Below are positions 11,406-21,639 of a DNA stretch of 64,000 bases, piece by piece (the stretch's first letter is position 1; each line of letters begins with the position of its first letter). The translations under genes and the position numbers were made by a program. Below the pieces are notes generated by a model. It saw only the letters and a list, made by a program, of their open reading frames with translations, was not told the origin of the DNA and did no database searches. This DNA comes from Linnemannia elongata (Eukaryota > Mortierellomycota > Mortierellomycetes > Mortierellales > Mortierellaceae), in NCBI GenBank assembly GCA_036320915.1, contig JAXBDG010000014.1, forward strand, positions 558,001 through 622,000, given 5' to 3'.

Positions 11406-12980
11406 TGTTTGCAGCGCACTACGAGGAGAAAAAAGTGGAGGAGGAAGAGGAGTGTGCTTTGCGCTTATGCTGGGAGTGGGTTTGGGTCGGTGGGTGAGTG
11501 GGTGAGTGGGACAACACACACACACACAGACGGACACGGACACAAAAAAGAAAAAGACTCAGGGTCAGGCAGTCAGTGAGTCTCAGTTCAAAAAAGACAG
11601 AGAGAGAGAGTGTGAGTGTGTGTGTGTGGCGAAGGGTGAGAAGGGGTGTATGAGTTTGTTTGTATGTTGGAATGGGTAAACAGCGAGCAGGAAAAGGGAG
11701 CAAGAAAGGAAGAAAAGAAAGGGGCTTGTTGAATGTTGTTTGTTTGAATGTTGCTTGTGAGAAGTTGTTGAAGAAAAAAAAAACAACGCACGCGCAAGTT
11801 GAAGGAAGGACGGAAGGTACAGAAGATAAAGAAAGAACGAAAAGGGAAAGGACCAAGCCGTTTTCAGGTGAAAAGGCTAAAAAGGCGCGTGTTTGCTGAT
11901 GAACAGCTGGAACAGGAAGGAAGGATGGAAGGAATGGGAGTTGTGAGTGAGTGTGAGGTGATGAAGGCGTGATCAAAGAGGACAAGAGTAAGGAGCGAAA
12001 GAGAAAGAGGAGGGAGTAGAAAAAGGCAAGCAGAATAATAATAAAAAAAGCAGAGGATGGAAAGAAGGCAAGAAGGCTGGTTCAAAACCAGCAAGACCTC
12101 CTTGTATCCGACAAGTCGACAATGACAACCCCTTACGCCAACCGCCCCATTGCCACGTGTAGGGCTGGACTTCAAGCACAATATGTCTGTCATGTTTGCG
12201 TGATATGTCTTTGCTCAGCAAGCACAGCATAAAGTTGTGCTCGAAGAGAGTGCGAGGGGTTAGGGGTGCCAGTCTGGCTGTCACCTTGATCGTCTTAAGC
12301 TTTTGGTGGCAAAGAATGCAAAGAGGCACTGTGAGACAAAGGGATTTTTGTCTGGAGTGTCTGAGAGAGTTCCCGCTTGGCGACTGTAGTCACATGATTA
12401 TGACCTAATAGATCATCATTGCATCGCATTTGCTGTAAGACAAACGAATAAAATAACCACAAAAATTTGACCCAACGAGGATCTTTCACTTTTGTGACAT
12501 GTAAGTTGTCGCACCATAACTCTCGGATCCAGGATCGCATCAAAACTGCTAGAACGGGATTCAGTCATGGGCAGCGCCATGGGATCTACAGGACAAGGAT
12601 AGGAATCCTACTCTGAGGATCATCTCTCATCGTAAGAGATCTCGGGCAGCTCAGTGGTGATGGGGAAACCAACATCTATGTCCATTTTCGTCCGGAGTTC
12701 AGCTCTTTACGGGATTCGATTCAACCAGCAAAAATATAACTCCCCTCCGAATTCAGAATCCACATTCAACTACAAAGCACGCTCATCATCAACCACCAAC
12801 ACAGGACCAACTGCAAGACAATGAGGAGAAAGAGGAACGGCCTCTTGGACACATGCAAACGACATAATAAGCAGAATATCAAAAAAAAACTGCAAGAAAC
12901 AACTCCATTAACAACATCCATATCATCTGTTCATCTTTTAATAGCGAGGACGTCTACCACCAACAAAACTATTATCAAAA
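11406..12980. other. Divergent promoter region between the SPRY gene and RPS12
   Basis: It contains the purine/pyrimidine-biased leader of the SPRY gene (GT and GA runs near 11515-11640) and the RPS12 upstream region. Short open frames here, such as 12821-13018, have no domain features. Confidence 0.55.
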
Positions 12981-13582
12981 ATGTCTGCAGAAAGAGATGC
13001 CGCTATTGCCGAGGTTGAGGTCGCTGCCGATGCCTCTCCCCGTGGACAGATGTCCGTCGAGGAGGCCCTTCAGGATGTCTTGAAGCGTGCCCTCGTTCAC
13101 GACGGTCTCGCTCGCGGTCTCCGTGAGTGCGCCAAGGCCCTTGACAGGTAACTTTTAGTGCTTTTGTTTTTTGGTATCAAGTTCGGTTATATTGTGCTGT
13201 TCGGTTATATTGTGCTGTTCGGTTATATTGTGCTATTCGGACTTTCACCAATGCGATCAAATGTTAACATCGTTATCTAACATCGTTATCTACGTTCATT
13301 TATTCGACCCACTATAGACGTCAGGCCCATATGGCTGTCCTCGTTGAGACCTGCACTGAGAAGGAGTACATCAAGTTGGTCGAGGCCCTTTGCGCTGAGC
13401 ACAACATCAACTTGATCAAGGTCTCTGATGCCAAGAAACTCGGAGAGTGGTCCGGTCTCTGCAAGATCGACCGTGAGGGTAACGCCCGCAAGGTCGTTGG
13501 CTGCTCGTGCGTTGTTGTCAAGGATTTCGGTGAGGAGTCTGAGGCCATGAACGTCCTCTTGGAGTACTTCAAGACTCGTTAA
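12981..13582 (+). CDS. RPS12: 40S ribosomal protein S12 (eS12), 143 aa
   Basis: Exon 1 is 12981-13147 and exon 2 is 13318-13582, with a 170-base GT-AG intron that joins AG to A for arginine. The product has 143 residues, the same as yeast eS12. Recognisable stretches are [53 protein letters not shown] and [16 protein letters not shown]. It is a small-subunit protein of the cytosolic ribosome in the L7Ae-like fold family. The start has an A-rich context (ATCAAAAATG). The intron contains unusual short tandem repeats, annotated separately. Confidence 0.97.
13182..13240 (+). repeat. Three 18-base tandem repeats in the RPS12 intron
   Basis: The unit TTCGGTTATATTGTGCTG occurs at 13182-13199, 13200-13217 and, with one change in the last base, 13218-13235. 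A fourth copy stops after TTCGG. About 30 bases downstream, ATCGTTATCTAAC-like units repeat twice (about 13268-13292). Confidence 0.9.
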
Positions 13583-15308
13583 GAGTGGCTCAGGTGATGA
13601 CTTTTTTCGTCATTCCTAGATTGCTTGTTTTCTTTTGCTTCTGTCTTTACTTGTGAAGGTGCTGCACAATTGAACTAGCAAACAAACACCAACCCATTAA
13701 AAAGAGTTTCTGCTTCGGCTAAAGTCATATCGTTTTGTCTTTTGTAATATTGATATTAATGCTAAGAGGACAATGTTAGTATCGGCTTCATGGCAAGTAA
13801 TGAACAGGTCAGCCAGCCACTGGGACATGCATCGCAATGCACGGAGTGCAGCTTGGGCAATACCAGTACAGTCTTGAACTGCAAGGGGGAACATATGATA
13901 ACATGTACCTCTTGTACACATGGGTGAATGACGTTAATATTGTCCGACCAAGCTCGAATGAAAGACCAGTGGGAAACAAAGAGTTGCATACCTACCCCCT
14001 TGCAAAGGTAAAAAAAAAAAACCAAGGAAGAGCTGGGAAAGTTTCTCCGATGGGAGTGGGGGAGTGGGAGGTGGGAGTCTCCCAAAAATAACGCGACTTT
14101 GACGAATGGAAAAAATAAGATGACTGGGGGGAAGAGCTGAGAGCACGGGAACATGGACCCTTCAATCCAGGAAACGAGGGAAAGGATACGACCATAGAAT
14201 GGCCAGTATCCACCGTCAGGTTAGCAAACAAAATATAACGGCAGGAGGAGTTTCTCCGAGACTTAGCTTTGGTCGGTTGCCTCAGTCATTTGAGGGGTTC
14301 TTTCATTCAAGGAACAGACAGAGAGAGACGAGACGATTGCTGAGACCTCTGCAAGGGCAAATGATTTCTCCTATCAATGATGAATGTGATTTGTGAGATT
14401 CGAATGTGGTCGTGCGCAAGATGTAAGATGTAGTGGGTGTGTGCTTGTGGAGGGGTGTTTGTTTGTCCTGGATCGAGTTAGAGTTCGGACATTAACACAT
14501 AGAAATGAAAAAAAAGAACAAGAGGCATTGAGTCCAGCCCATCCTTCATGTTGCTCTCTCTCGCTCTTATTCTCTCTCACTTTCTAGTCGAAAATTTAGA
14601 CCGGCGAGGTAAAAGGGCGATCCCTATCCAGGCACCATCTATCACCGATCGTGTTATTTGTGTCACTGCGGAGGAGTAAAGAAGAGAGCGAGAGAGAGAG
14701 AAAAAGAGAGGAGCAATTGGCAAGGGAAAGGACCCCTCTTCCTTCTTGTTCTCGCCCTTTTCCTCTACCCTGGGGTCGCCCTCTCGCTCTTCTTCCCCCT
14801 TTTTTGTCTCCCCCTTCCCCCCTTTTGCATCGATATAATCTCTCTCTCTCTTTCCCTCCCTCTCGTTCTGCTCCCACTTCTTTTCGCTTTGACTAGTCAT
14901 CCTTCGCTCCTTCCCTTGTGCACTGTCTCTTTCTCTTTCTCTTTCTCCTTCTCTCCTTTTCTCCCTTTTCCCATTCTCCCTTTCTCCCATTCTCCCACTC
15001 ATTCACTCTCATTCTCTCTCATTCTCTCCCTCTTCATCCCTCTTTCTCTCTCTTTATCCCTTTCTCCCTCTCACACACGCATTTTTCTTTCTCCCTCACC
15101 GCTCCACACTCACTAAACCCTTCATCGCTCCTTTCCCTTTCCTCTCTCTCTCGCCCTTCTCTCTAATACTCTACTCTCATCAACCTTCTCGCACACACCC
15201 AATTGCTCCACCTGCACTTCAATAAAACACAAACACCTTCTACTACAAACACAGCATTCCACATCCACTGTCGAACAACCTCAATTCCCATCCGTCCCCT
15301 CCCTCACG
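13583..15308. other. Intergenic region with a long pyrimidine tract
   Basis: RPS12 3' flank, then about 14,690-15,230 of purine- and then strongly CT-rich sequence leading to the Harbinger-like gene. Open frames in the CT tract are composed of Ser, Leu, Phe and Pro only and are not believed. No gene was recognised. Confidence 0.6.
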
Positions 15309-17801
15309 ATGCTGTCAGAGCGCAAAAAGCTCTTGGCCCTGCTCTCAAAGCGGCAGCAGCTCGAACAGGAATATAAACAGACCCACAGCCCCTCCATTCA
15401 GTCCCAACTCGACAACATGGTCCCTGCCCTCGTCAATTTCTTCAAATGCACCGACCCAGCCGACCTGGCCAATAAATACCCCACCACCGCCGACATGCAA
15501 GCCGCCGCCGACAAGCAGCGCTACTTTGCCTCGAGAAAGCTCAACGTCAACCCCCGGGCTGCTCAGGTCTATGAGCAGCTTCGACAGAATGGGACCGACG
15601 CCGACTATCTTGAGTTTGTACGCATGACCAAGTCCGCCTTTATCAGCATCGTCTCCTCCGTCCTCAAGCAGAACCCGCTCTACAAGAACCAGTCCAACGG
15701 ACAGGAGATCATCGAGAAGCAGATGGCGGTCACCCTCTGGCGAATGGGACACCATGGCAAGGATGCAGGAATCGGCGACGCCAGCAAGATTTTTGGCCTG
15801 TCCGAGGGGTCAATTATGAAGTGTACCCAGCGGTGCATGGAGGCCCTCAACGGAATCGCCATCGACGTCGTGAGATGGCCAAGTCGAGGCGAGAAGCGGA
15901 CAATCAAGAACAGGATTAAGGAGCTCGCCAAACAACCGGTGGTTAGCAGCAATGGCACCGACTACAGCAATGTAGGAGCACCGGAGGACGAACCAATTGA
16001 CGGTGCTATTGGTGTTCTCACCAGCATGAAGATCGTGCTGCACTCACGACCCATCATGACCAACCCGGACGACTATCTGGTGCCTGTGCCGCCTCGGTTA
16101 CTCCACGCTGCGGCGGAATGGTTTGCTGCCTCAGGAAAGAAGCGTTGGGCTTCGCATCCTATCGCGGTGTCGTCTCTGCTGGCGGGGCATGACTCGCCCG
16201 ATCAGGATTCCGATCTTCCTTCTACAACATCTGCAGCGACCACTTCAGCGGCAGCCGTCGCTGCAACAAAATTGAAAAAGCGGCGAAAAACGACAACCAA
16301 AAAAACGACAACCAAACGATCTTCAAAACGAGCTGATCCCAATGACAAGGACAGGGAGGTGGACCCAGATACGGAAACAGGAAACGACAACCGCAAACGC
16401 CACAAGGGCCGGAAATCTCAGACAGCAGAGGACACGCACCAAGTCTCTTTAACCCATTCAACCACACCCATGTCTGAAAATTCGAGCCCAACAGCAACAC
16501 TCTGCCCGTCAGGAACGGCCGTAGATAATGACACAGCAGAGGCGAATGCGACAAATGATCCTGCAGAAACTGAAACGCCAGATGACCCTGCAGCGATCGA
16601 CACACCCGCCGACATATCGGTCATCAAGCCTGGAGCATACGTGCGGCGTGACTATGGCTATAACGTCCTGATGGTTTGTGACTCCACCACCCGAATCCGG
16701 CTTGTTGAGAAAATGACACCAGCATCCTGGACCGACCAACAGTCTCTGGAGTCAAGTACCATTCACAACAGCGACGCCTACTTTGACGAAGGCGAGTACT
16801 TGGTTTCGGACGGCACCTTTACACTTGGTGATACAATTCTCCCAGTTACGCCTGTTAACTCTCCAGACGCAACATTGTCCACGCCAGCACCAACAGCAGA
16901 CGGCGATTTCGAGATCGGAATCAAGCACGAGGATGTCGACGTTGACATGCGTGATTTCGAGGATGCTGATATGGAGGAGGTCGAGGCTCAAAAGCGACTG
17001 TACGAGAGTTTGGCACGGATCCACAAACGAGCTCGAGATTGTGAGCGGATGCTGAAGGCTCGGTTCCCTAGTCTGCTGGGCGTTCGTGTTCAGATCAAGG
17101 ATGACCAGGTCGGGCACGATAATGTCATGAGCTGGATTATGGCATGTGCGACAATCCACAACCTGGTCTTAGCGGATGACACAAGTTTCGACCCGGAGTG
17201 GGAGACCCAACTGGATCACTGGGAGAAACTCTTTCAGGCGCACCAGGAACATCTAGCCCGATACATTTGGAAAGCCAACCATAAGCGTCATCGGAGACCA
17301 GCCAGAAAATCGGCCCTGAACAATGCAGTAAGCGGGTCTGAGGATCCTTTGTCGGGTGATATGAATGACGCGGGGGCAGAGGACAACAACAGTGTTCGTG
17401 CAGGATCCAATCTGTCTACCGCCCATATTTCAACCATTTCGCCACAACTCCCATCCAACCCACAATCGCCGGCATCAACCGACCACCATTCACTGCCTCC
17501 ACTGGTCTATGGAGACGAACTCGCGCGAGAGTTCAACTCTAGACTTGCAGAGACAGGATCGTTCTCACAGAACCAAGCTCTCGGCGAGGCGGACATTACT
17601 GAGACGCTGAACCGTTTGAGCGAGTCGATCAAGGCGTCTACCCAGGCCAAGGTGGACACCCAGATCCTGCACCAGGAACACCAACAACAACTTCAGGAGC
17701 AGCTGGAGCTCCAACAACAACAGCACCACCAAGAGGCCAGTGTTCATATTCATCCTTCGACTTCTAAGGATATCAATGGTCACTCGTCGACTATGCGCTG
17801 A
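15309..17801 (+). CDS. PIF/Harbinger (DDE_Tnp_4)-like nuclease-domain protein with a long disordered insert, 830 aa
   Basis: A single exon. Residues about 95-195 match the N-terminal helical region of HARBI1/PIF-type nucleases (FVRMTKSAFISIVSSVL, MAVTLWRMGHHG, SKIFGLSEGSIMKCTQRCM). About 240 residues of low-complexity, Lys/Thr- and acid-rich sequence follow (about 200-440). The DDE-like core then resumes: YNVLMVCD (Asp458), GEYLVSDGTF (Asp501), and DCERMLKARFPSLLG (Glu579) with MACATIHNLVL. All three acidic positions of the presumed triad are present. The C terminus is Gln-rich. No terminal inverted repeats or target duplication were seen, and the coding frame is long and intact. A domesticated or immobile transposase-derived protein is therefore more likely than an active element, but this is inference. 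Confidence 0.72.
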   Translation: MLSERKKLLALLSKRQQLEQEYKQTHSPSIQSQLDNMVPALVNFFKCTDPADLANKYPTTADMQAAADKQRYFASRKLNVNPRAAQVYEQLRQNGTDADYLEFVRMTKSAFISIVSSVLKQNPLYKNQSNGQEIIEKQMAVTLWRMGHHGKDAGIGDASKIFGLSEGSIMKCTQRCMEALNGIAIDVVRWPSRGEKRTIKNRIKELAKQPVVSSNGTDYSNVGAPEDEPIDGAIGVLTSMKIVLHSRPIMTNPDDYLVPVPPRLLHAAAEWFAASGKKRWASHPIAVSSLLAGHDSPDQDSDLPSTTSAATTSAAAVAATKLKKRRKTTTKKTTTKRSSKRADPNDKDREVDPDTETGNDNRKRHKGRKSQTAEDTHQVSLTHSTTPMSENSSPTATLCPSGTAVDNDTAEANATNDPAETETPDDPAAIDTPADISVIKPGAYVRRDYGYNVLMVCDSTTRIRLVEKMTPASWTDQQSLESSTIHNSDAYFDEGEYLVSDGTFTLGDTILPVTPVNSPDATLSTPAPTADGDFEIGIKHEDVDVDMRDFEDADMEEVEAQKRLYESLARIHKRARDCERMLKARFPSLLGVRVQIKDDQVGHDNVMSWIMACATIHNLVLADDTSFDPEWETQLDHWEKLFQAHQEHLARYIWKANHKRHRRPARKSALNNAVSGSEDPLSGDMNDAGAEDNNSVRAGSNLSTAHISTISPQLPSNPQSPASTDHHSLPPLVYGDELAREFNSRLAETGSFSQNQALGEADITETLNRLSESIKASTQAKVDTQILHQEHQQQLQEQLELQQQQHHQEASVHIHPSTSKDINGHSSTMR

Positions 17802-18566
17802 ACTGAGTCTTATCCATTTCCCTCAGCGCTTTTGTTCGTTTATTTTTCTTGCCTTGTCTTATCATTTTTGCTTTTTCATTTACTACTACCACCTTAACTC
17901 CCCTACTGTTATTTTTTTGCTACCACCACCTTCTACTTCTACTACATCACAATACTTGTACATAATTCTCAGTGACTACAACCTGTTAAATACACACAGT
18001 CTATGACCCTACAAAGGATGCCGATCCTTGCTAGGAGACTCGTAATGAATTTTTTTTACGACTTTTGAGTGCCCCGTAACTAGAATGAGAAAGGGGCGAA
18101 GATGGAAGAAAGACCTACTGATCACGCGGACGCGACGTGCTAGAGAACCGATCAATACGATCTTTAAAAAAATGCATCAGCTACAAAGTGAAAGTAATTG
18201 GTCTCGTCATTTGTCAGTACCCATCCATGTGGGGTCAAACTGTCTAGAGTTTGCTTTCCCCGTTGAGTAGTCGGGTATCTCTCCGAGATTTAGATGAATG
18301 AAGGCGAGGATGATTGAGTATTTGTTTATTGTTGGTGGGTGTTGTGAATCGTTCACAAAAAGGATTTGCCTATTATTTTTTAATGTATGTATATATATGT
18401 ATTAGTGAAGGGAATAGGCAAAGGAGAAAGGAGACAGGGCTAAGGTTAGTTGCTACCTTGTTTGCCACCTTTGACAGAGACACAAAGGACCTTACAAAAC
18501 GTAAACCTCGAGAACCGTGATGGACCTTGAGGTTTTTAAATACTCCATCTGGGGTTGTCCATAGTC
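17802..18566. other. Intergenic boundary of the accessory island
   Basis: 3' flank of the Harbinger-like gene, then the left edge of the virus-like/LRR island. The outermost island signature recognised is the TTTAAAAAC-type motif at 18531-18542. No gene was seen. Confidence 0.5.
18531..18542 (-). promoter_or_regulatory. TATTTAAAAACC motif, 3' of family copy 1
   Basis: On the minus strand this reads TATTTAAAAACC and then CAAGGTCC. It is a diverged member of the TTTTTAAAAACCTGGATCC-type motif found between virus-like genes, and lies about 25 bases past the stop codon of copy 1. Confidence 0.4.
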
Positions 18567-19961
18567 CTACTCCTTTGGTAGGATACCATGACGGTTCATG
18601 GAGTACAGACAAGTATCCACATAATCCATCCAGTTCGTGATAAATCCACATTCGTCACAGGTATGTGGGCATAAATATGGGTCTATCTCCACCTTGCTCG
18701 GGATGAAGTACATGTATTCCTCCACGATAAGGGGTTGGAATAGATCCTCTGCATCTAAAAGTACCTGGAACCTATCCTGGTCCATGATCCACATGGCATC
18801 TTCAACGGTCCTTGGATAGATCCTCTTGAGACCCTCAAGGGCTCCATTACCATGTACCCTTATCGCCTCCTTTACATGTTCTACCCCGAGATCAGGCGCC
18901 TCTATAAGAAATCCCAACTTGGCCAAATAAGTTACCCACTTCTCACACCCACTGCTGATAAGGTACTCAACCAGGGAGGTATCATTTGGGTTATGGCGGG
19001 CAACAATCGTCGGCCATCTTTCGTTGGGCTTGTTGGGGACATCCATCGTCTGGAGGGCGGCTACAAGTTCGCCGAGATCTAGTTGCCACCGATAGGTAAA
19101 TAGGAACTCCATGTACTCCTCCTCCATGCCATTCCGCTTGAAGAATCCTCCGGCACTAACAAGGATATTCCTGTGTCTGGGTGCCATCCGGGGCTCGTAA
19201 CTGCCGTCCATAAATCTTTGGACCACCTTCTCAGCGAGAGAACCTCGGATGGATGACAGATCTGTCTTGGATAATCTCTCCATGATCTTTTTGTCGGACC
19301 CTCCGTACTTGACATACACGGCAGCAGCAACCTTTACCGGTGCCAGGTCCAAGATGTCCGAGATACATATCTGCCTATCCCGTTCCTCCAGTCTATCCAA
19401 TGCCTCGAGGGCCTGGTCCTTGTCACCACTCAATGCCAACACCTTACACCGGGTTCTCTCATCGCACCAAGAGAGTAGCTCGGATGGATCTCCTTGGATG
19501 CCATAGATCTTCCCACACGGATCTAGGATGGTCCTGTCGAGTCTATCGTACATGCCCTTAAATATGTAATAGGCATTCCGATGTCTTATGGTCTCGTCGA
19601 GGGATGGTTGGATGGTCTCCACAGCATACTCCCAGTCCATCTCTATGGCTATCTTAAGGCCTCCGTCTGAGATGTTGGTGCCCCATATGGTAATGGTCCT
19701 CTCCAGTACTCCTCCGTCCATGGTTACCACGGCTTTATAAATGGCAACATGTGGGGGGACCAGATCCTTGATGGTTGCCAATGCTCTGGGATCACACCCA
19801 CGGGAGAAGATCTCGGAAAGAACCCTCCCAGGTCCACCACTACGGGACATACACTGGCGAATATGTGGCGAGGATAAATCCAACTCCAACACACAACATG
19901 TGTATCCGTCTGCGTAGGAAGCTATCTCCTCAAGTATCTCTTGGGGTATCTTGAGTTCCAT
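18567..19961 (-). CDS. MELKIPQ family copy 1: F-box-like, Cys-rich C-terminal protein of virus-like island, 464 aa
   Basis: Single exon. The N terminus (LKIPQEILEEIASYADGY) resembles a short F-box, as in multigene families of large DNA viruses. About 380 residues of probable helical repeats follow. Near the end is EDAMWIMDQDRF, then a Cys cluster CPHTCDECGF and WMDYVDTCLYSM. It is the most diverged of four paralogues (others at 26249, 28607, 33405), differing along its whole length while its upstream region stays nearly identical to theirs. The ATG follows a leader homologous to LRR-gene leaders; a TATA box lies about 216 bases upstream. No catalytic motif was recognised. A role in ubiquitin-ligase targeting would follow from an F-box, but that is speculation. 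Confidence 0.72.
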   Translation of the reverse strand: MELKIPQEILEEIASYADGYTCCVLELDLSSPHIRQCMSRSGGPGRVLSEIFSRGCDPRALATIKDLVPPHVAIYKAVVTMDGGVLERTITIWGTNISDGGLKIAIEMDWEYAVETIQPSLDETIRHRNAYYIFKGMYDRLDRTILDPCGKIYGIQGDPSELLSWCDERTRCKVLALSGDKDQALEALDRLEERDRQICISDILDLAPVKVAAAVYVKYGGSDKKIMERLSKTDLSSIRGSLAEKVVQRFMDGSYEPRMAPRHRNILVSAGGFFKRNGMEEEYMEFLFTYRWQLDLGELVAALQTMDVPNKPNERWPTIVARHNPNDTSLVEYLISSGCEKWVTYLAKLGFLIEAPDLGVEHVKEAIRVHGNGALEGLKRIYPRTVEDAMWIMDQDRFQVLLDAEDLFQPLIVEEYMYFIPSKVEIDPYLCPHTCDECGFITNWMDYVDTCLYSMNRHGILPKE

Positions 19962-20260
19962 GGGGATGATTTTGGCTGTTCAAAGTAGTCAATGAGGTGG
20001 ATAAGGATATGAAGGATGATAGTCACTATGGGTAATAGCAACAGGGCAAGAGAGTGTGAATGAGGGAATGAGCAAGGGGAAGTAAGATAATAGAGAGACA
20101 AGAAAGAGACAAGAGGACTAGGGGAAAGTGGAAGAGACTAAAAAAGATCCCGATTTATGGTACAGAAAGGGAGGGGTATTTATATTAGTATACAGAAGGG
20201 ATGGAGCAAGTAGAGACTCAGTAGTGAGAGCTGGTAGAAGCATATAGGAAGGTAAAATAG
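19962..20260 (-). promoter_or_regulatory. LRR-type promoter and leader upstream of family copy 1
   Basis: A TATA box, TATAAATA on the minus strand (20177-20184), lies 216 bases before the ATG. The leader contains CCTTCATATC, CATTGACTACTTT and a CT-rich stretch, also seen upstream of the F-box/LRR genes at 31986 and 35975. Nearly the same sequence precedes all four family copies. Confidence 0.7.
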
Positions 20261-20752
20261 AAAACTCTATTACTGCGCCAGTAATCTTATCCATTAATTG
20301 CTTTCAAGTGAGCAAGCATGACACATGGTTATTGTAACTCATACGATTTGGCATTTTCGGTGAAATCCCGGATCCTATTAGCAAAGACCTGGGCTAATTT
20401 CGGTTTCAACTAGCTTGTGGCAGCCAAGCGTTCGTAGCGACATTGCCTTTTGATCCTTTCGATGTTGGATCTTTCAATTCTTCCTTCATTAGAACATACG
20501 AGGTTGCGTTATACGAATTGGCATACTGTAACCAATTCAAGGTATATGGTTTAGATCTGTGCCATGTCTTTGGGAGGAGGGGTATTTAAATAACGTTGTA
20601 GATTTACTAAAGCCTATTGTGCTAGAAAATGAAATGAGTTAATATAAGCAGATAGAACCTTTATGGATAGGAGTCAGCGAGAAAGAAGGTGGAGGATCTT
20701 TTACTTTTATCACTATTGAATAAATATACTCTATCCGTCTTTATCACCCTTG
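20261..20752 (-). repeat. Repeated 3' flank of the LRR gene unit (copy A)
   Basis: A roughly 490-base sequence found after LRR genes or LRR fragments, also at 27941, 30311, 35101 (shortened) and 36431 (partial). This copy has a deletion of about 25 bases and single-base changes that break the 79-codon frame present in the copies at 27980 and 30361. Confidence 0.75.
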
Positions 20753-21421
20753 CTAAGGCACGGACAGTGACTGAATTGGGACGCCCATAATGTTCAGAGT
20801 CGAGTTAGTCTTGAGTGCTTCAGACAGCGCCTCAGCTCCGTTGTCTCCGATCGAGTTGTTGTCCAAGTCCAGAATGGTAAGGGTCGAGTTGGTCTTGAGT
20901 GCCTCAGCCAGCGCAACAGCTCCGTCAGACTCGACCAAGTTGTCATGCAATCGCAAAGTGGTCAGAGTCGAGTTGGTCTTAAGTGCCTCAGACAGCTCCT
21001 GGGCTCCATCGTCCATAATCCAGGTCTCATATAAAGTCAAGGCGGTCAGAGTTGAGTTGTTCTTGAGTGCCTCCACTTCATTGGGTCCGAACGAGTACCC
21101 ATCCAGATTCAAAGTAGTCAGAACCGAGAAGACTATATCGCTAGTAACCACCTTCTCTCGTTCACTTGTTAATGACGAGATTTCATGAACAGTGTCCCGA
21201 ATCTTCAGGTGTTGTATAAGGTGCTTGTTTCTCTCAAGAGATTCCATGCTGAGACCACGTTTTGACAGCACGACAGACTTGTAGAGTGGTGGTGTAAATG
21301 AGCCATTCCAATCCTGACACACACGCGCACAGGACGCGAGGGCGTTAAGGCCAAGACTGTTAGCAATTCTTGACCGAATTTCATGTAGATCGAGGGGATG
21401 TGTTTGGAATATCCTAGTCAT
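20753..21421 (-). CDS. F-box-like NLRC3-type LRR protein (LRR-1), 222 aa
   Basis: ATG at 21421 (MTRIFQTHPLDLHEI). This start was chosen because the same start is kept in LRR-2 and LRR-3, and the upstream frame is leader sequence. Residues about 5-45 are F-box-like (IANSLGLNALASCARVCQDW). From about residue 125 there are three 28-residue ribonuclease-inhibitor-type repeats (ALKTNSTLT..L.L..N..., DGA.AL.E), and the protein ends IQSLSVP. In the paralogue LRR-2 there are nine such repeats. Its promoter is missing: at 21640 the leader is joined to the truncated virus-like gene, so the known TATA element is absent. The gene may be silent. The binding partner is unknown. Confidence 0.72.
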   Translation of the reverse strand: MTRIFQTHPLDLHEIRSRIANSLGLNALASCARVCQDWNGSFTPPLYKSVVLSKRGLSMESLERNKHLIQHLKIRDTVHEISSLTSEREKVVTSDIVFSVLTTLNLDGYSFGPNEVEALKNNSTLTALTLYETWIMDDGAQELSEALKTNSTLTTLRLHDNLVESDGAVALAEALKTNSTLTILDLDNNSIGDNGAEALSEALKTNSTLNIMGVPIQSLSVP

Positions 21422-21639
21422 AAAGAAGACAAGCGTGACAAGAGTGACGGGGTATGATGATGAGAACGGTGATGATGGGACTACAAGAAGGTGCGATAAC
21501 AAAGGGAGAATGAAGAAATTAATGAAGTAAGAACAAACGAAATGAAGAGGATGAATAAGGTGACAGTGGTGTTGTAAAGTAGTCAATGAGGGGATAAAGA
21601 TATGAAGGATGAAAGGCACTATATGTAATATTGCAGGGC
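21422..21639 (-). other. Remnant LRR-1 leader ending at a junction with virus-like DNA
   Basis: The sequence matches the leader of LRR-2 (32,000-32,200) up to GTAATATTGCAGGGCAA at about 21,623-21,639. There LRR-2 continues GAGAGAGTGAAAG, while this copy switches to TCTTGACCTCC, the coding sequence of the 424-codon virus-like gene. Confidence 0.75.

Noticed and set aside
12821..13018. 65-codon plus-strand frame overlapping the RPS12 start
   Set aside because: It is out of frame with RPS12, has no family features, and is likely leader sequence. It could at most be an upstream frame.
14577..15166. Overlapping frames rich in Ser/Leu/Phe or Arg/Glu upstream of the Harbinger-like gene
   Set aside because: Both strands stay open because the DNA is a CT/GA tract; this is leader or promoter sequence.
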